A DNA stretch of 64,000 nt, from NCBI RefSeq assembly GCF_003729955.1, contig NZ_RJTX01000001.1, positions 1,178,001 to 1,242,000 on the forward strand, in the 5' to 3' direction. Positions within the stretch are counted from its first letter, which is position 1. Every line of letters starts with the position of its first letter. The stretch comes from Chryseobacterium daecheongense. Lineage in GTDB: Bacteria > Bacteroidota > Bacteroidia > Flavobacteriales > Weeksellaceae. Under the pieces are notes generated by a model, which saw nothing but the letters and a program-made list of their open reading frames with translations, was not told where the DNA came from and made no database searches. The position numbers were made by a program, and so were the translations under genes. Below, piece after piece: positions 41,510 through 50,565 of the stretch.

Positions 41510-41980
41510 TTATTTTATCAATACATGATTATTATTTACTGTAACTAACACATCATAATTTGCAGAATAATTTTCAGTTGTCAGTATAACTTCTTTATTC
41601 AAAATTTTAGAAACCGACTTCAAATACTCTATAATTTGATCGTGCTGATCTATATTTTTCACTTCTAGTGGCTCAATATCATTTTCTAATTCTTCTTCTG
41701 TAAAAAAATAGCATTTCACAATAATATTTCCAACATTAATAGTCGCATTGACTGTAAAATCATTTTTTTTATCCCAAAAATCAAAGACAGGTTTTGAAAT
41801 AATTTTATCGTCGAATTTCAAATTTCCATCGTAATCACAATATTCAAATTTGATTTTATAGTTTTCGTTAACAAAATCAATCCATTTTTGCCAATCAGAT
41901 CTTAAAGTATCCAAAACGTAGATATCTCTTAATGAACCATCGGAAAAATAAACTTCATCTTTTAAATATTGCCAATCCAT
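41510..41980 (-). CDS. Hypothetical protein inside the moxR-bat operon
   Basis: This is a 156-residue protein when started at ATG 41980; an upstream ATG at 42019 would overlap the GNAT gene and adds a non-matching N-terminus. It begins MDWQYLKDEVYFSDGSLRDIYVLD. It is acidic and beta/alpha mixed, with FDFWDKKNDFTVNATINVGNIIVKCYFF in the middle. I do not recognise the family. It lacks a signal peptide or TM helix. It lies between the GNAT gene (13 nt) and DUF58 (2 nt). Confidence 0.65.
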   Translation of the reverse strand: MDWQYLKDEVYFSDGSLRDIYVLDTLRSDWQKWIDFVNENYKIKFEYCDYDGNLKFDDKIISKPVFDFWDKKNDFTVNATINVGNIIVKCYFFTEEELENDIEPLEVKNIDQHDQIIEYLKSVSKILNKEVILTTENYSANYDVLVTVNNNHVLIK

Positions 41981-41993
41981 AGAATAAAATTCC

Positions 41994-42452
41994 TTAAGCT
42001 TTAAACTCAATGGAAACATTCAACCATTCATCATCGAACTTCGGATCATACTTTTTGTAAAAGTTGATAGCGGGCTCATTCCAGTTCAATACCTGAAAAA
42101 CCATTCCACTGTATGTATTGGATTTTCCATATTCCAAAGTGGCATCAAATAATTTTTTACCGATCTGCTTTCCTCTCATTCTTTCTGTCACAACCAGATC
42201 TTCAAGATACAATCTTCTGCCTTTCCATGTGGAATATCTGTCATAATACAAGGAAATTCCTACAATTTCTCCATCAATTTCAGCTATAAAAGCTCCCCAA
42301 ACCGGAGATTGTCCAAATCCGTCTTCAATAAACTGGTCCAGATTTAGAGTAACTTCATGTAAAGCTTTTTCATATTCTGCCAGTTCTTTGATCAGCGCCA
42401 ACATAGGAGCACAATCTTCCTGAACAGCTTTTCTGATTACAATTTCCTCCAT
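41994..42452 (-). CDS. GNAT acetyltransferase, diamine/spermidine acetyltransferase-like
   Basis: This 152-residue protein has the GNAT core: IRKAVQEDCAPMLALIKELAEYEKA, then AEIDGEIVGISLYYDRYSTWKGRRLYLEDLVV, the acetyl-CoA loop RMRGKQIGKKLFD and VLNWNEPAINFYKKY. The pattern YYDRYSTWKGRRLYLEDL is close to the SSAT/diamine acetyltransferase group. It is 10 nt after moxR and inserted in the bat operon. Its link to Bat function is unclear. Confidence 0.88.
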   Translation of the reverse strand: MEEIVIRKAVQEDCAPMLALIKELAEYEKALHEVTLNLDQFIEDGFGQSPVWGAFIAEIDGEIVGISLYYDRYSTWKGRRLYLEDLVVTERMRGKQIGKKLFDATLEYGKSNTYSGMVFQVLNWNEPAINFYKKYDPKFDDEWLNVSIEFKA

Positions 42453-42462
42453 CTGATTGTTA

Positions 42463-43467
42463 TTAAGGAGCTTGGATTTTCGCTAAAATTCTGTCGATGA
42501 TTTCTTCAGATGATATTTCTTCGGCTTCAGCCTCGAAAGTAAGACCGATTCTGTGTCTTAACACATCTTTTGCCAACGCTTTTACATCTTCAGGAATTAC
42601 AAATGCTCTGCCTTTCAGGAAAGCGTAAGCTCTTGATGCGATAGCAAGGTTAATGGATGCCCTCGGAGAAGCCCCGAAACTGATATAATTTTTAAGCTCA
42701 GAAAGCCCATATTTTTCAGGAAAACGTGTAGCAAACACCATATCCAGAATATATTTTTCAATCTTCTCATCCAGATAGATCTGGTTCACAAGAGATTTGG
42801 CATCAACAATATTTTCCAAAGAGATCACAGGTTTGATCTCTGGTTGATGAGAGGTAGAAACCATCCTCATCACAGTTCTTTCGTCTTCAAATTCAGGATA
42901 ATCGATTCTGCATTTCAGCATAAAACGGTCACTCTGTGCTTCAGGCAGCAGATAAGTTCCCTCCTGATCGATAGGGTTTTGTGTTGCCAATACCAGAAAA
43001 GGCTTTGGTAGCTTCATGGTTTCATCCCCAATCGTCACCTGCTTTTCCTGCATCACCTCCAAAAGAGCAGACTGCACTTTAGCAGGGGCACGGTTGATCT
43101 CATCCGCTAACACAAAATTAGCAAAAACAGGGCCTCTTTTTATTGAAAAATCATTGTCTTTGATGTTATAAATCATAGTTCCCACCACATCTGCGGGAAG
43201 CAGATCCGGGGTAAACTGGATTCTTGAGAACTCACCATGCACAGCTTCCGCCAATGTTTTGATGGCTAATGTTTTAGCCAGCCCCGGAACTCCTTCCAGA
43301 AGAACGTGGCCATTCCCCAAAAGACCTACCAAAAGGCGGTCCACCATATATTCCTGCCCAATAATAACCTTGTTGATTTCCTGTCTCAGAAGAGAAAACA
43401 AATAGTTTTGTTCCTTGATCTTTTCCGTTAACTGACGAATGTCTTCTGCTTGATATGTATCTGACAT
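42463..43467 (-). CDS. MoxR-family AAA ATPase
   Basis: This 334-residue ATPase has Walker A LEGVPGLAKTLAIKTLA (about 58-74), Walker B FANFVLADEINRAPAKVQSALLE, sensor motifs ATQNPIDQEGTYLLPEAQSDRF and FGASPRASINLAIASRA. It leads the minus-strand moxR-bat operon. MoxR ATPases act as chaperones for VWA-containing partners, which fits the DUF58, BatA and BatB genes downstream. Confidence 0.95.
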   Translation of the reverse strand: MSDTYQAEDIRQLTEKIKEQNYLFSLLRQEINKVIIGQEYMVDRLLVGLLGNGHVLLEGVPGLAKTLAIKTLAEAVHGEFSRIQFTPDLLPADVVGTMIYNIKDNDFSIKRGPVFANFVLADEINRAPAKVQSALLEVMQEKQVTIGDETMKLPKPFLVLATQNPIDQEGTYLLPEAQSDRFMLKCRIDYPEFEDERTVMRMVSTSHQPEIKPVISLENIVDAKSLVNQIYLDEKIEKYILDMVFATRFPEKYGLSELKNYISFGASPRASINLAIASRAYAFLKGRAFVIPEDVKALAKDVLRHRIGLTFEAEAEEISSEEIIDRILAKIQAP

Positions 43468-43719
43468 AGCTTAATTTAAAATAATTGGTAAATTTCTAAT
43501 AAATACTTGCATTAATCAACACAATTAATGCCATATTTAAGTTAAAGTTTGTTAAATATTCCCCGCATTAATGCGAGATTCAGAAGTATTGAACTCTTAA
43601 AACCGCATTGCGTTATTCATTTTTTTTCATAAAAATATATAAATTTATGGTAAACACAGGCTCAAAAATTGTCATTTCCAGTTTATTAAACTATTTTTGG
43701 TGATTAAAATTTTTGCAAA

Positions 43720-44190
43720 ATGAATTATCATTTTCAAGCTCACAGACAGGTAAGAAAAAACCTTCTGGGTATCCTGCAGAATACTTCCCACGAAGATCTT
43801 TTGCTGATTCCTGACGGTTTCAATAACAATATTTACTGGAACATTGCTCACACAGTTGCCACTCAGCAGCTTTTGCACTATTATTTGAGCGGAAATCCTT
43901 TCCGGATTGATAAATATTGGATCGAAACGTATAAAAAAGGGACCTTACCGAACCTGAATGTCCAGAAATCTGAGGTGGAGGATCTTGAATTTTTGCTGAC
44001 GGAGACTTCAAAAATTTTAATGAAAGATTATGACAGTGATTTCTTTTCGGATTACACACCGTATACTACAAGTTTCGGAATGGATCTGAAGAGTATCCAA
44101 GATGCCATTATTTTCAACAATATGCATGAAAGTCTTCATTATGGCTATGCGATGGCACAAAAAAGAGCAATTTTAGGAGAAAAATATTAA
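43720..44190 (+). CDS. DinB family protein
   Basis: This 156-residue four-helix-bundle protein has the DinB-like metal positions: NIAHTVATQQLLHYYL in the second helix, and NMHESLHYGYAMAQKRAI in the last (His residues in both). The N-terminus MNYHFQAHRQVRKNLLGIL is typical. A -7-like box (AATTTTTG) ends 4 nt before the ATG. Function is not known; related proteins include S-transferases for thiols. It is followed 6 nt later by a small hypothetical gene. Confidence 0.83.
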   Translation: MNYHFQAHRQVRKNLLGILQNTSHEDLLLIPDGFNNNIYWNIAHTVATQQLLHYYLSGNPFRIDKYWIETYKKGTLPNLNVQKSEVEDLEFLLTETSKILMKDYDSDFFSDYTPYTTSFGMDLKSIQDAIIFNNMHESLHYGYAMAQKRAILGEKY

Positions 44191-44196
44191 AAGTAT

Positions 44197-44526
44197 ATGT
44201 CTGTTCACGGTAGTTTTCATTTTAGACTTACTAATACCGGAAATCTGATTGGTGAATATTTAAATAATATTGACCAGGCCATTTTATCGGAAAGTGCCAA
44301 TAGAATTAGTGATGATGCAGGATTTGCAGGAGAATACATCACGTCATGGATTGAGGATAAGCAAGCCATGATCAATTATTTAAAAATCGAAGAAACTTCC
44401 CAAAATGTTTTCAGACTGGTTTGGACTGATCTGGATCACAATCCGTTTTTTGAAGGAAGAGCAACCCTTCTGGAAGAAAACACAATATATGGGCACTACT
44501 CGAACAACTTTTTAACTGAAGATTAA
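44197..44526 (+). CDS. Hypothetical protein between dinB-like and rlmB
   Basis: I do not recognise the family of this 109-residue protein. It is soluble and acidic, with beta-strand-like segments SFHFRLTNTGNLIGEYLNN and VFRLVWTDLDHNPFFEGRATLLEENTIYGHY. It has no signal peptide. Its stop codon overlaps the ATG of rlmB by one base. It is probably co-transcribed with dinB-like and rlmB. Confidence 0.65.
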   Translation: MSVHGSFHFRLTNTGNLIGEYLNNIDQAILSESANRISDDAGFAGEYITSWIEDKQAMINYLKIEETSQNVFRLVWTDLDHNPFFEGRATLLEENTIYGHYSNNFLTED

Positions 44527-45287
44527 TGAATACTAACAACGATAAAAAAGACGATTTTATTTTCGGACTCCGTCCGGTGATTGAAGCTATTGAAGCAGGA
44601 AAAACGATTGACAAGATCTTTGTGCAAAATGCACTGCAAGGTCCTATTTATGCAGAATTGAAAGCTGTTTTAGCTAAAAATAAAATCCGTCCCAATTATG
44701 TTCCGGTTGAAAAGCTGAACCGATTTACCAGAAAAAATCATCAGGGAGTAGTGGCTTTTATTTCTGATGTTCCTTTTCATAAGGTGGAAGATCTTGTACC
44801 ACAGCTATTTGAAGAAGGAAAAACGCCTTTCTTGTTAATTCTTGACCGACTTACTGATGTGAGAAATTTCGGAGCCATTTGTAGAACGGCGGAATGTGTA
44901 GGGGTAGATGCTGTGATTATTCCTGAAAAAGGTGCAGCCCCTATCAATTCAGATGCGATTAAAACTTCCGCGGGAGCTATTTATAATGTGAAAATCTGTA
45001 AGGAAGCTAACCTTGCCCATACTGTAGATTTTCTTCAGCAAAGCGGAATTTCTGTATTTGCAGCCTCTGAAAAGGCTCAAAAACTGATCTACGATATTGA
45101 CTTTACCGAGCCTTGCGCCATTGTTATGGGAAATGAGGAAACCGGAATCTCTAAAGAAGTTTTGCATCATTCCGATGAAAAAATAAAATTACCTATTGAA
45201 GGAAAAACACAGTCTTTAAACGTTTCTGTTGCCTGTGGTGCGATTCTGTATGAAGCGATGAGACAGAAACTTGTGAAAATCAATTAA
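44526..45287 (+). CDS. rlmB: 23S rRNA 2'-O-methyltransferase, RlmB/SpoU type
   Basis: This 253-residue SPOUT enzyme has an N-terminal RNA-binding domain (FIFGLRPVIEAIEAGKTIDKIFV) and the knotted methyltransferase motifs LDRLTDVRNFGAICRTAECVG, IVMGNEETGIS and LPIEGKTQSLNVSVACGAILYE. It methylates a ribose in 23S rRNA (G2251 by homology). The knot motif 3 residues are intact. The gene overlaps the upstream small gene by one base and is followed by a lipoprotein gene. Confidence 0.93.
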   Translation: MNTNNDKKDDFIFGLRPVIEAIEAGKTIDKIFVQNALQGPIYAELKAVLAKNKIRPNYVPVEKLNRFTRKNHQGVVAFISDVPFHKVEDLVPQLFEEGKTPFLLILDRLTDVRNFGAICRTAECVGVDAVIIPEKGAAPINSDAIKTSAGAIYNVKICKEANLAHTVDFLQQSGISVFAASEKAQKLIYDIDFTEPCAIVMGNEETGISKEVLHHSDEKIKLPIEGKTQSLNVSVACGAILYEAMRQKLVKIN

Positions 45288-45309
45288 TCAACATTAAAAA
45301 ATAATTACA

Positions 45310-46359
45310 ATGAAAAATATAGCAGCATTAGCGCTGATTTCCATAGCTCTTGTATCTTGCAAAAAAGAAACGGCAAAAATCACCAAAGTAGATCCTAAAA
45401 CAGGGAAAACCATCACAGTAGAAGTTCCGGCAGATTCTGTAGCTAAAGTAGAAGAAAACCCGGCTATTAAAGATTCCGCAGGAATTTACACTCAATCTTT
45501 CAAGCTTGAAAAAGGAAAAACATATCCTCTGGTAACTTACCAGAGAGATGTGAAAACAATGACGGATCCTCAAGGAAAAACAGTGAGTGGAACAAGCGAA
45601 TCTACGGATGAGATGACATTCACGGTGAATGATATCAAAGGAAATGTATATGACATGACGTTGAATCTTGTAGGAAAAAGAAACTCACAATCCGCTCAGG
45701 GAAAAACGATCGTTGTCGATACAAAACAACCGATGCCTAAAGAAGATGATCTGAAAATGATCTGGAACATCAATAAAGCACTTACTTCCGGGAATAAACT
45801 GAACATGAAAATGGATACAAAAGGTAATGTAATTTCCATTACCGGTTTTGAGGCTATCTATACGAAAGTTGGTAATGCTATTGGAACACTGATTAAAGAT
45901 GCTAATCAAAAAGCGAGTGTTGTAGCCAGCCTTAAAGAAACTTTCAATGAAAAAATATTGAAAGACCAGTTCAATAAAAACTTAACAATTATTCCTAAAA
46001 AAGGAGCAAAAGTTGGTGAGAAGTGGACGAATACCGAAAACGCAGATCCAAGCGGAACCATTAAAGTAACTTCAAGCTATACATTGAAAAGTGTTGGAAA
46101 CGGGACAGCAGAAATTTCAGTAACGGGAGGAATTCCTAAGAAAACAGAGAAAAAAACTCAGGGACCGATCACTCACAGCTTAAGCAGTGAACTTGCCCAA
46201 AACGGAACTATAAAATTTGATCAGAATACAGGATGGATCACTAATCAGAATATTACGGTAAAAACTACTCAGATCGAGACGATTTCCGATGGAAAACAGT
46301 CTCAGTCTATGAAAAGTATTTCCAATTCTTCTGTGATGATCAATCCATCTGCTAAATAA
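45310..46359 (+). CDS. DUF6263 family lipoprotein
   Basis: This 349-residue protein has a lipoprotein signal, MKNIAALALISIALVSC (Cys17). A Thr/Lys-rich linker follows, then a beta-rich domain starting near residue 60 (YTQSFKLEKGKTYPLVTYQ). The later segments IIPKKGAKVGEKWTNTE and GTIKFDQNTGWITNQNITVK match the DUF6263 pattern as I remember it. It is probably periplasmic or outer-membrane bound. Function is unknown. It begins 23 nt after rlmB. Confidence 0.75.
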   Translation: MKNIAALALISIALVSCKKETAKITKVDPKTGKTITVEVPADSVAKVEENPAIKDSAGIYTQSFKLEKGKTYPLVTYQRDVKTMTDPQGKTVSGTSESTDEMTFTVNDIKGNVYDMTLNLVGKRNSQSAQGKTIVVDTKQPMPKEDDLKMIWNINKALTSGNKLNMKMDTKGNVISITGFEAIYTKVGNAIGTLIKDANQKASVVASLKETFNEKILKDQFNKNLTIIPKKGAKVGEKWTNTENADPSGTIKVTSSYTLKSVGNGTAEISVTGGIPKKTEKKTQGPITHSLSSELAQNGTIKFDQNTGWITNQNITVKTTQIETISDGKQSQSMKSISNSSVMINPSAK

Positions 46360-46369
46360 TTGAAACATC

Positions 46370-46588
46370 ATGAAGTATATTTTTGAGCTCGTACTCGCAG
46401 CCATTATTATTTTCTTTGTCTGGAATATTCTTAAAAGGATTTTCTTTAAGACATTCTACAGCTATAGATTTGATAACAATAATAAGCAGCAGGATATACA
46501 AAACTCAAAGAAAAGCAACAATCAGAATCTTAAATGGGACGCAGAAACAGTGGACTATGAAGAGATCAAGGAGAATGATAAAAGGTAA
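46370..46588 (+). CDS. Small single-TM protein (DUF4834-like)
   Basis: This 72-residue protein has one N-terminal TM helix (about 4-22, IFELVLAAIIIFFVWNILKRIF). A polar Asn/Lys/Asp tail follows, ending WDAETVDYEEIKEND. The pattern matches DUF4834. It lies 10 nt after the DUF6263 gene and 30 nt before the YfhO gene. A second frame over the same region (46383-46610) is rejected. Confidence 0.78.
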   Translation: MKYIFELVLAAIIIFFVWNILKRIFFKTFYSYRFDNNNKQQDIQNSKKSNNQNLKWDAETVDYEEIKENDKR

Positions 46589-46618
46589 AAATTCCGGCAA
46601 AAAAAGATAATAACCAAT

Positions 46619-49159
46619 ATGGCAAAAAATAAAAACGTAATTTATATTGCAATTTCATTAGTTGTATTTATAGTTTTAGCATTTTTGTACTCTACACCAG
46701 TTTTCACAGGGAAACAGCTTTTTCAGCATGATATCGTTCAGTACAGAGGAGGTGCAAAAGAACTTCTTGATTACAGAGCAGATACCGGAAAAGAAACATA
46801 TTGGAGTGATTCCATGTTCGGAGGAATGCCAACTTACCAGATGGGAAGCCAATTCAAGGGAGATGTGATTAAAAAAATCGACAGCTATTTGAATTTCCTT
46901 CCGAGACCTGTTAATTATCTTTTTTTACTTTTTGCAGGATTTTTCTTTTTAGGGATGGTAGCGGTGAGAAACTGGAAGTATGCGCTACTTGGAGCCACTT
47001 TCTTCGGACTCTCTACCTATTTCTATATCATTATTGCTGCCGGACACAATGGTAAAGTGAATACAATTGAGTATTTCGCGCCGCTTTTAGCCGGTATTGT
47101 ATTGGTTTATATCCGTAAAAGCTATATTTGGGGATTCATTGTCACAACCCTGTTCATGGGGCTTCAGATTGCAGCCAACCATCCGCAGATGACCTATTAT
47201 CTGTTCATCGCTTTAGGATTCCTTTTCTTATCTGAACTTATTAGAGCCATTCAGAAGAAAATACCAATGAAGCATTTCCTTATTTCTTCAGGAATTATTG
47301 CAGCAGCATGTGTTATTGGTGTCGGAATGAATTCTCAAAGAATTATGGCGAATTCCGAGTATGTAAAAGAGACGGTTCGTGGAAAACAAATTCTGAATAA
47401 TGAAAGCCATACATCCGGAAAATCGGGAATGGATAAGGAGAGTATGCTAATGTGGAGCTATGGCCAGCTTGAAACCTTAAACCTTTTCATTCCAAGATTA
47501 ATGGGTGGCGGAAGCCAGGAACCTGAAGCTAAAGAGATCATGAACAGAGTTCAGGAGCTTGTGCAGGAAAATGTTTCTTCGCAAGCTGAAATGGATAGGA
47601 TTTCCAAAGGATTCAGCGGAGTGACCTATTGGGGTGACCAACCGGGAACTTCCGGGCCTGCTTATCAGGGTGCTATTGTCTGTTTTCTGGCTGTTTTAGG
47701 ATTCTTTTTCGGGTGGAAAAAATACCGTTATTGGGTATTGGGAGCATCTATTTTAACCATATTATTGGCCTGGGGAAGTAACTTCATGCCTTTATCCGAC
47801 TTCTTTATTGATTTTGTACCATTCTATAATAAATTCAGAGCACCATCTTCTATTTTAGTGGTGGTTGAATTATTATTCCCGCTAATTGCCATTATCGGAT
47901 TATACAGATTCTTCACGGATGAAAAACTAACAGAAGAATATAAAAAGAAGGTCCTTCTTTACGTGAGTGGCGGAACATTGGGATTATTATTAATTCTTTT
48001 ACTTTTCGGAAAATCTTTATTAGGTTTCGCAACAGCTAATGAAAAGACCTACTTCCCTCCTTTCCTATTGGATTTCCTTGTGGATGAAAGGTACAAACTG
48101 TTTAAAATTGATGCCATCAAAGCATTCATTTATGTAGCCATCACGGCTGCAGCTTTATTCTTTGCCTTGAAACAGAAATTAAGTCAGAATGTTGCTTTAA
48201 TCATCATTGGAGCAGTAAGCTTATTTGATCTTTGGACGGTAAACAAGCGGTATCTGAATGATGACAACTATGTAGATAAAATTTTTGCGGAAAATCCTTT
48301 CCAAACAGAAAGTTCTGATCTTTTAGCTGAAAAAGTAGCCGGAAATCCGAATTTGGAATCTATTTTAGCCAACGTTCAGGTGAATAAAACATTGGAAACT
48401 ATCGCAGAAAAAGATAAAACCCATTATAGAATTTTCAATAATATTTTAGGAACATTCAGCGAGACGAATACATCCTACTTTAAATCATCGATTGGAGGAT
48501 ATCACGCTGTAAAACTGAGAAGATATGACGATGTGATCAATGAATATTTCCAGGTAATGGATTCTGTAAAAGTTCCTAATATCCTTAACCTTCTTAATGC
48601 CAAATATTGGGTGGCAGGTGGTCCTGAACAACCTCAGGCGGTTCCTAATCCAAGAGCCAACGGAAATGCATGGCTTGTAAGTGATTTACAATTCGTGAAC
48701 ACGCCTAATGAAGAGATCAAAGCAATCGGAGTGATCAATAGTAAGAAAACGGCAGTGATTGCTGCTTCAGATAAAGCCTATTTCAATAATAAACCTGTTC
48801 AGGCGGATTCTACAGCTTATATCAATTTAACGAGATATCAGCCGAACGAACTAGAGTTTAAATCTCAATCCAAAACGCCTCAGTTAGCTGTATTCTCTGA
48901 GATTTATTATCCTCATGGCTGGAAAATGTTTGTGGATGAAAAAGAGGTTCCCTACATCAAAGCAGATTATTTGCTTCGTGCAGTACATGTTCCGGCAGGA
49001 ACTCACAACATCAGAATGGTATTTGAGCCGGAAGTGATTGAAAAAGGTAAATGGATTTCTTTGCTTTGCTTCGGATTATTTATTGTTCTAAGTGCTTTGG
49101 GTATCTTCTGGATGAATAAGAACAAAAAGAAAGAGCAACAACACACAGAACCGGCTTAG
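46619..49159 (+). CDS. YfhO family membrane protein
   Basis: This 846-residue polytopic membrane protein has about twelve helices in residues 8-520 and a large soluble C-terminal part ending in another TM segment (about 814-832). The motifs PVFTGKQLFQHDIVQYRGGAKELLDYR and SMFGGMPTYQMGSQF match the YfhO/GT-C-like family. The family is linked to cell-surface glycosylation (lipoteichoic acid in Firmicutes), but the activity here is not known. It is followed by a glycosyltransferase 53 nt downstream. A palindromic repeat lies in that gap. Confidence 0.9.
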   Translation: MAKNKNVIYIAISLVVFIVLAFLYSTPVFTGKQLFQHDIVQYRGGAKELLDYRADTGKETYWSDSMFGGMPTYQMGSQFKGDVIKKIDSYLNFLPRPVNYLFLLFAGFFFLGMVAVRNWKYALLGATFFGLSTYFYIIIAAGHNGKVNTIEYFAPLLAGIVLVYIRKSYIWGFIVTTLFMGLQIAANHPQMTYYLFIALGFLFLSELIRAIQKKIPMKHFLISSGIIAAACVIGVGMNSQRIMANSEYVKETVRGKQILNNESHTSGKSGMDKESMLMWSYGQLETLNLFIPRLMGGGSQEPEAKEIMNRVQELVQENVSSQAEMDRISKGFSGVTYWGDQPGTSGPAYQGAIVCFLAVLGFFFGWKKYRYWVLGASILTILLAWGSNFMPLSDFFIDFVPFYNKFRAPSSILVVVELLFPLIAIIGLYRFFTDEKLTEEYKKKVLLYVSGGTLGLLLILLLFGKSLLGFATANEKTYFPPFLLDFLVDERYKLFKIDAIKAFIYVAITAAALFFALKQKLSQNVALIIIGAVSLFDLWTVNKRYLNDDNYVDKIFAENPFQTESSDLLAEKVAGNPNLESILANVQVNKTLETIAEKDKTHYRIFNNILGTFSETNTSYFKSSIGGYHAVKLRRYDDVINEYFQVMDSVKVPNILNLLNAKYWVAGGPEQPQAVPNPRANGNAWLVSDLQFVNTPNEEIKAIGVINSKKTAVIAASDKAYFNNKPVQADSTAYINLTRYQPNELEFKSQSKTPQLAVFSEIYYPHGWKMFVDEKEVPYIKADYLLRAVHVPAGTHNIRMVFEPEVIEKGKWISLLCFGLFIVLSALGIFWMNKNKKKEQQHTEPA

Positions 49160-49169
49160 TGTATGTCTG

Positions 49170-49197
49170 TCATTCTTCACTTCGTTCAGAATGACGA
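49170..49197. repeat. Dispersed palindromic repeat, copy B
   Basis: The arms TCATTCT and AGAATGA surround TCACTTCGTTC. The unit shares the framework ATTC-TC--TTCGT--GAATGAC with 5377-5400. This motif is common between genes in many Bacteroidota. Confidence 0.6.
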
Positions 49198-49212
49198 GCA
49201 GTATTCATATCA

Positions 49213-50565
49213 ATGGAACAGAAAAAAATATTAATCATCACCTATTACTGGCCTCCTGCAGGAGGACCCGGTGTACAGCGATGGTTGAAATTTGCTAAAT
49301 ATCTTCCGGACTTCGGTTGGAAACCCATTATTTATACCCCGGAAAATCCAAGTTACCCTTTGCTGGACGAGAGCTTGATGAAAGACGTTCCTGAAAATAT
49401 TCATATTGTAAAAACAAAAATCTGGGAGCCCTATCAGCTTGCCGAAAAGCTTAATAAAAGCAATAAAAAGTTCAAGGCCGGACAATTTGATGTTGGTAAA
49501 AACCAAAGCTGGAAGTCCAAGCTTTCTATCTGGGTGAGAGGAAATTTTTTCATTCCTGATGCAAGAGTTTTCTGGGTAAAACCTTCTGTCAAATTTTTAG
49601 AACAATATCTGAAAGAACACAAAATAGATATCATAGTAACTTCTGGTCCACCTCATTCCCTGCACCTCATCGGATTACAGCTTAAAAAGAAAATGCCCAC
49701 CCTAAAATGGATTGCGGATTTTCGTGATCCATGGACTGAAATCTCATACTATCAACATTTAAAACTCACTAAAAGCTCTGATAAAAAGCACAGACAGCTG
49801 GAAAGTGAGGTCTTCAGAAATGCAGATATTACTCTGGCAACCAGCTATACTGATGCAGAAAACTTCCGTAAAGCAGGAGCCAATGCCATTTGTATCACCA
49901 ATGGTTTTGATGAAAGCGATTCAGGGGAAACTGCAAAATTGCAAAATCATGAAATTGCAGATCACCAAAACGAGACTCACACGCTCAAACACTCAAACAC
50001 TCAAACTTTCACTCTAAGTTATATAGGCGTTTTAGAACAGCTCAGAAATCCTGAGAATCTTTGGAAAGTTCTTGATGAACTGGTAAAAACAAATCCGGAT
50101 TTTGCAGACAGCTTCACTTTAAAATTTGCAGGAAGAATTGATGACAAAATCCTGAATTCTATTGAAAATTCTGCCTTAAAAAAACATGTTCTCAATTTAG
50201 GGTATCTCTCCCATGATAAGGCCATTGAAGAAATGCAAAGCTCAGACTTATTGCTGATCACCAATTTCCCCAATGCCTCTTCCAAAGGAATTATTCCCGG
50301 AAAAATATTTGAATATCTGGCTACCGGAAAACAGATCCTTTCATTCGGTCCTGATCAGGCAGATGTTTCCAAGATATTGGAACAGACAAAGGCAGGAAAG
50401 CATTTTAGCTATTCAGATTCCGAATCAATCAAAAGTTTTATTCTGGAAAAATTTGAGCTTTGGAAAAACGGCAATACTCTTAAAAACACTCAAAATATTG
50501 AGCAATTTTCAAGAAAAAACCTAACCCAACAATTAGCTGAAATTTTGGATCAAACTGTCCATTGA
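49213..50565 (+). CDS. Glycosyltransferase, GT4-like
   Basis: This 450-residue glycosyltransferase has two Rossmann-like halves. The start MEQKKILIITYYWPPAGGPGVQRWLK and the segment TSGPPHSLHLIG are N-domain features. In the C-domain, SYIGVLEQLRNPENLWKVL and the sugar-binding GIIPGKIFEYLATGKQILSFG are typical of GT-B enzymes. Residues about 233-260 contain a short in-frame, repeat-derived insertion before SYIG. It lies next to the YfhO gene and probably transfers a sugar to a surface glycan. Its 3' end overlaps the convergent lipoprotein gene by 16 bp. Confidence 0.9.
   Translation: MEQKKILIITYYWPPAGGPGVQRWLKFAKYLPDFGWKPIIYTPENPSYPLLDESLMKDVPENIHIVKTKIWEPYQLAEKLNKSNKKFKAGQFDVGKNQSWKSKLSIWVRGNFFIPDARVFWVKPSVKFLEQYLKEHKIDIIVTSGPPHSLHLIGLQLKKKMPTLKWIADFRDPWTEISYYQHLKLTKSSDKKHRQLESEVFRNADITLATSYTDAENFRKAGANAICITNGFDESDSGETAKLQNHEIADHQNETHTLKHSNTQTFTLSYIGVLEQLRNPENLWKVLDELVKTNPDFADSFTLKFAGRIDDKILNSIENSALKKHVLNLGYLSHDKAIEEMQSSDLLLITNFPNASSKGIIPGKIFEYLATGKQILSFGPDQADVSKILEQTKAGKHFSYSDSESIKSFILEKFELWKNGNTLKNTQNIEQFSRKNLTQQLAEILDQTVH

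Noticed and set aside
43564..43575. Palindrome CGCATTAATGCG before the DinB-like gene
   Set aside because: A perfect 12-bp palindrome, but alone and far from any promoter box; no regulator can be named.
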